Positions 63,776 to 64,000 of a stretch of 64,000 nt of DNA are shown one piece after another. The notes beneath the pieces were generated by a model. It had not been told where the DNA came from. It worked only from the letters and a program-made list of their open reading frames with translations, and searched no databases. Numbering within the stretch: the first letter of the stretch is position 1; the number at the start of each line of letters is the position of its first letter. The translations under genes were made by a program, and so were the position numbers. Origin of the DNA: Cylicocyclus nassatus (lineage: Eukaryota; Nematoda; Chromadorea; Rhabditida; Strongylidae); contig CATQJL010000112.1 in assembly GCA_958299035.1 (NCBI GenBank), positions 13,926,880 through 13,990,879 of the forward strand, in the 5' to 3' direction.

Positions 63776-64000
63776 NNNNNNNNNNNNNNNNNNNNNNNNN
63801 NNNNNNNNNNNNNNNNNNNNNNNNNNNNNNNNNNNNNNNNNNNNNNNNNNNNNNNNNNNNNNNNNNNNNNNNNNNNNNNNNNNNNNNNNNNNNNNNNNNN
63901 NNNNNNNNNNNNNNNNNNNNNNNNNNNNNNNNNNNNNNNNNNNNNNNNNNNNNNNNNNNNNNNNNNNNNNNNNNNNNNNNNNNNNNNNNNNNNNNNNNNN
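63776..64000. other. Assembly gap (N run to the end of the window)
   Basis: Only N from here on. It follows the adapter and breaks the tandem array. Confidence 0.99.

Overview
This is eukaryotic, non-viral genomic DNA made almost entirely of transposable elements (TEs) nested inside one another. The mix (CR1/jockey-like LINEs, a Helitron, a Pao/BEL-type LTR element, Penelope-like elements with a GIY-YIG endonuclease, many TA-, TTAA- and 8-bp-TSD inverted-repeat elements, no operons) points to an invertebrate animal. A nematode is my guess, but nothing in the window proves it. I see no host gene with recognisable exons, no CRISPR array and no rRNA.

Layout. 1-3 kb: AT-rich, no gene, with a degenerate 108-bp minisatellite. 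3.1-7.8 kb: decayed autonomous Helitron (Rep-helicase pseudogene, + strand). 7.8-8.6 kb: a hammerhead-like RNA motif, a hairpin and a LINE 3' fragment. 8.73-9.32 kb: piggyBac-type MITE. 9.3-11.7 kb: nothing recognised. 11.8-17.1 kb: complete, young LTR element (two 764-bp LTRs, TSD CTTAT) on the minus strand that carries only gag. It sits in an old foldback MITE (about 11.72-19.08 kb) that also holds an hAT-type MITE (17.49-18.64 kb). 20.8-24.5 kb: broken LINE-2 (minus) carrying a mariner-type MITE. 24.5-27.8 kb: LINE-1 (minus) with internal deletions, inserted in the endonuclease of LINE-2. 28.0-32.9 kb: an element with 8-bp TSDs that contains broken LINE-3 (+), itself split by another 8-bp-TSD element.

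33.7-47.0 kb: a Tc1-like foldback element into which a head-to-tail pair of Penelope-like elements inserted (minus strand; complete copy 1 at 34.5-42.0 kb, 5'-truncated copy 2 at 42.0-45.96 kb). The endonuclease lies upstream of the reverse transcriptase, the permuted order known from Naiad/Chlamys elements. The foldback itself lies inside a much older relative of the same Penelope element, whose remains are scattered at 27.8, 33.6, 47.0-47.2 and 47.4-47.5 kb. 48.3-55.7 kb: further foldback elements, one with a tRNA-Met-like sequence whose anticodon loop was hit by an hAT-type element. 56.6-63.75 kb: tandem array of a 1,620-bp unit that begins at a palindromic MITE. It ends in a sequencing-adapter sequence followed by Ns.

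Most interesting points: (1) the permuted Penelope pair, whose 3' tail carries hammerhead-ribozyme-like strands in an unexpected order, also found at 8.0 kb; (2) a MITE at the identical TA in both Penelope copies that differs by roughly 15% between copies although the surrounding element is nearly identical; (3) a young gag-only LTR element; (4) a library-adapter sequence left in the assembly at 63,751.
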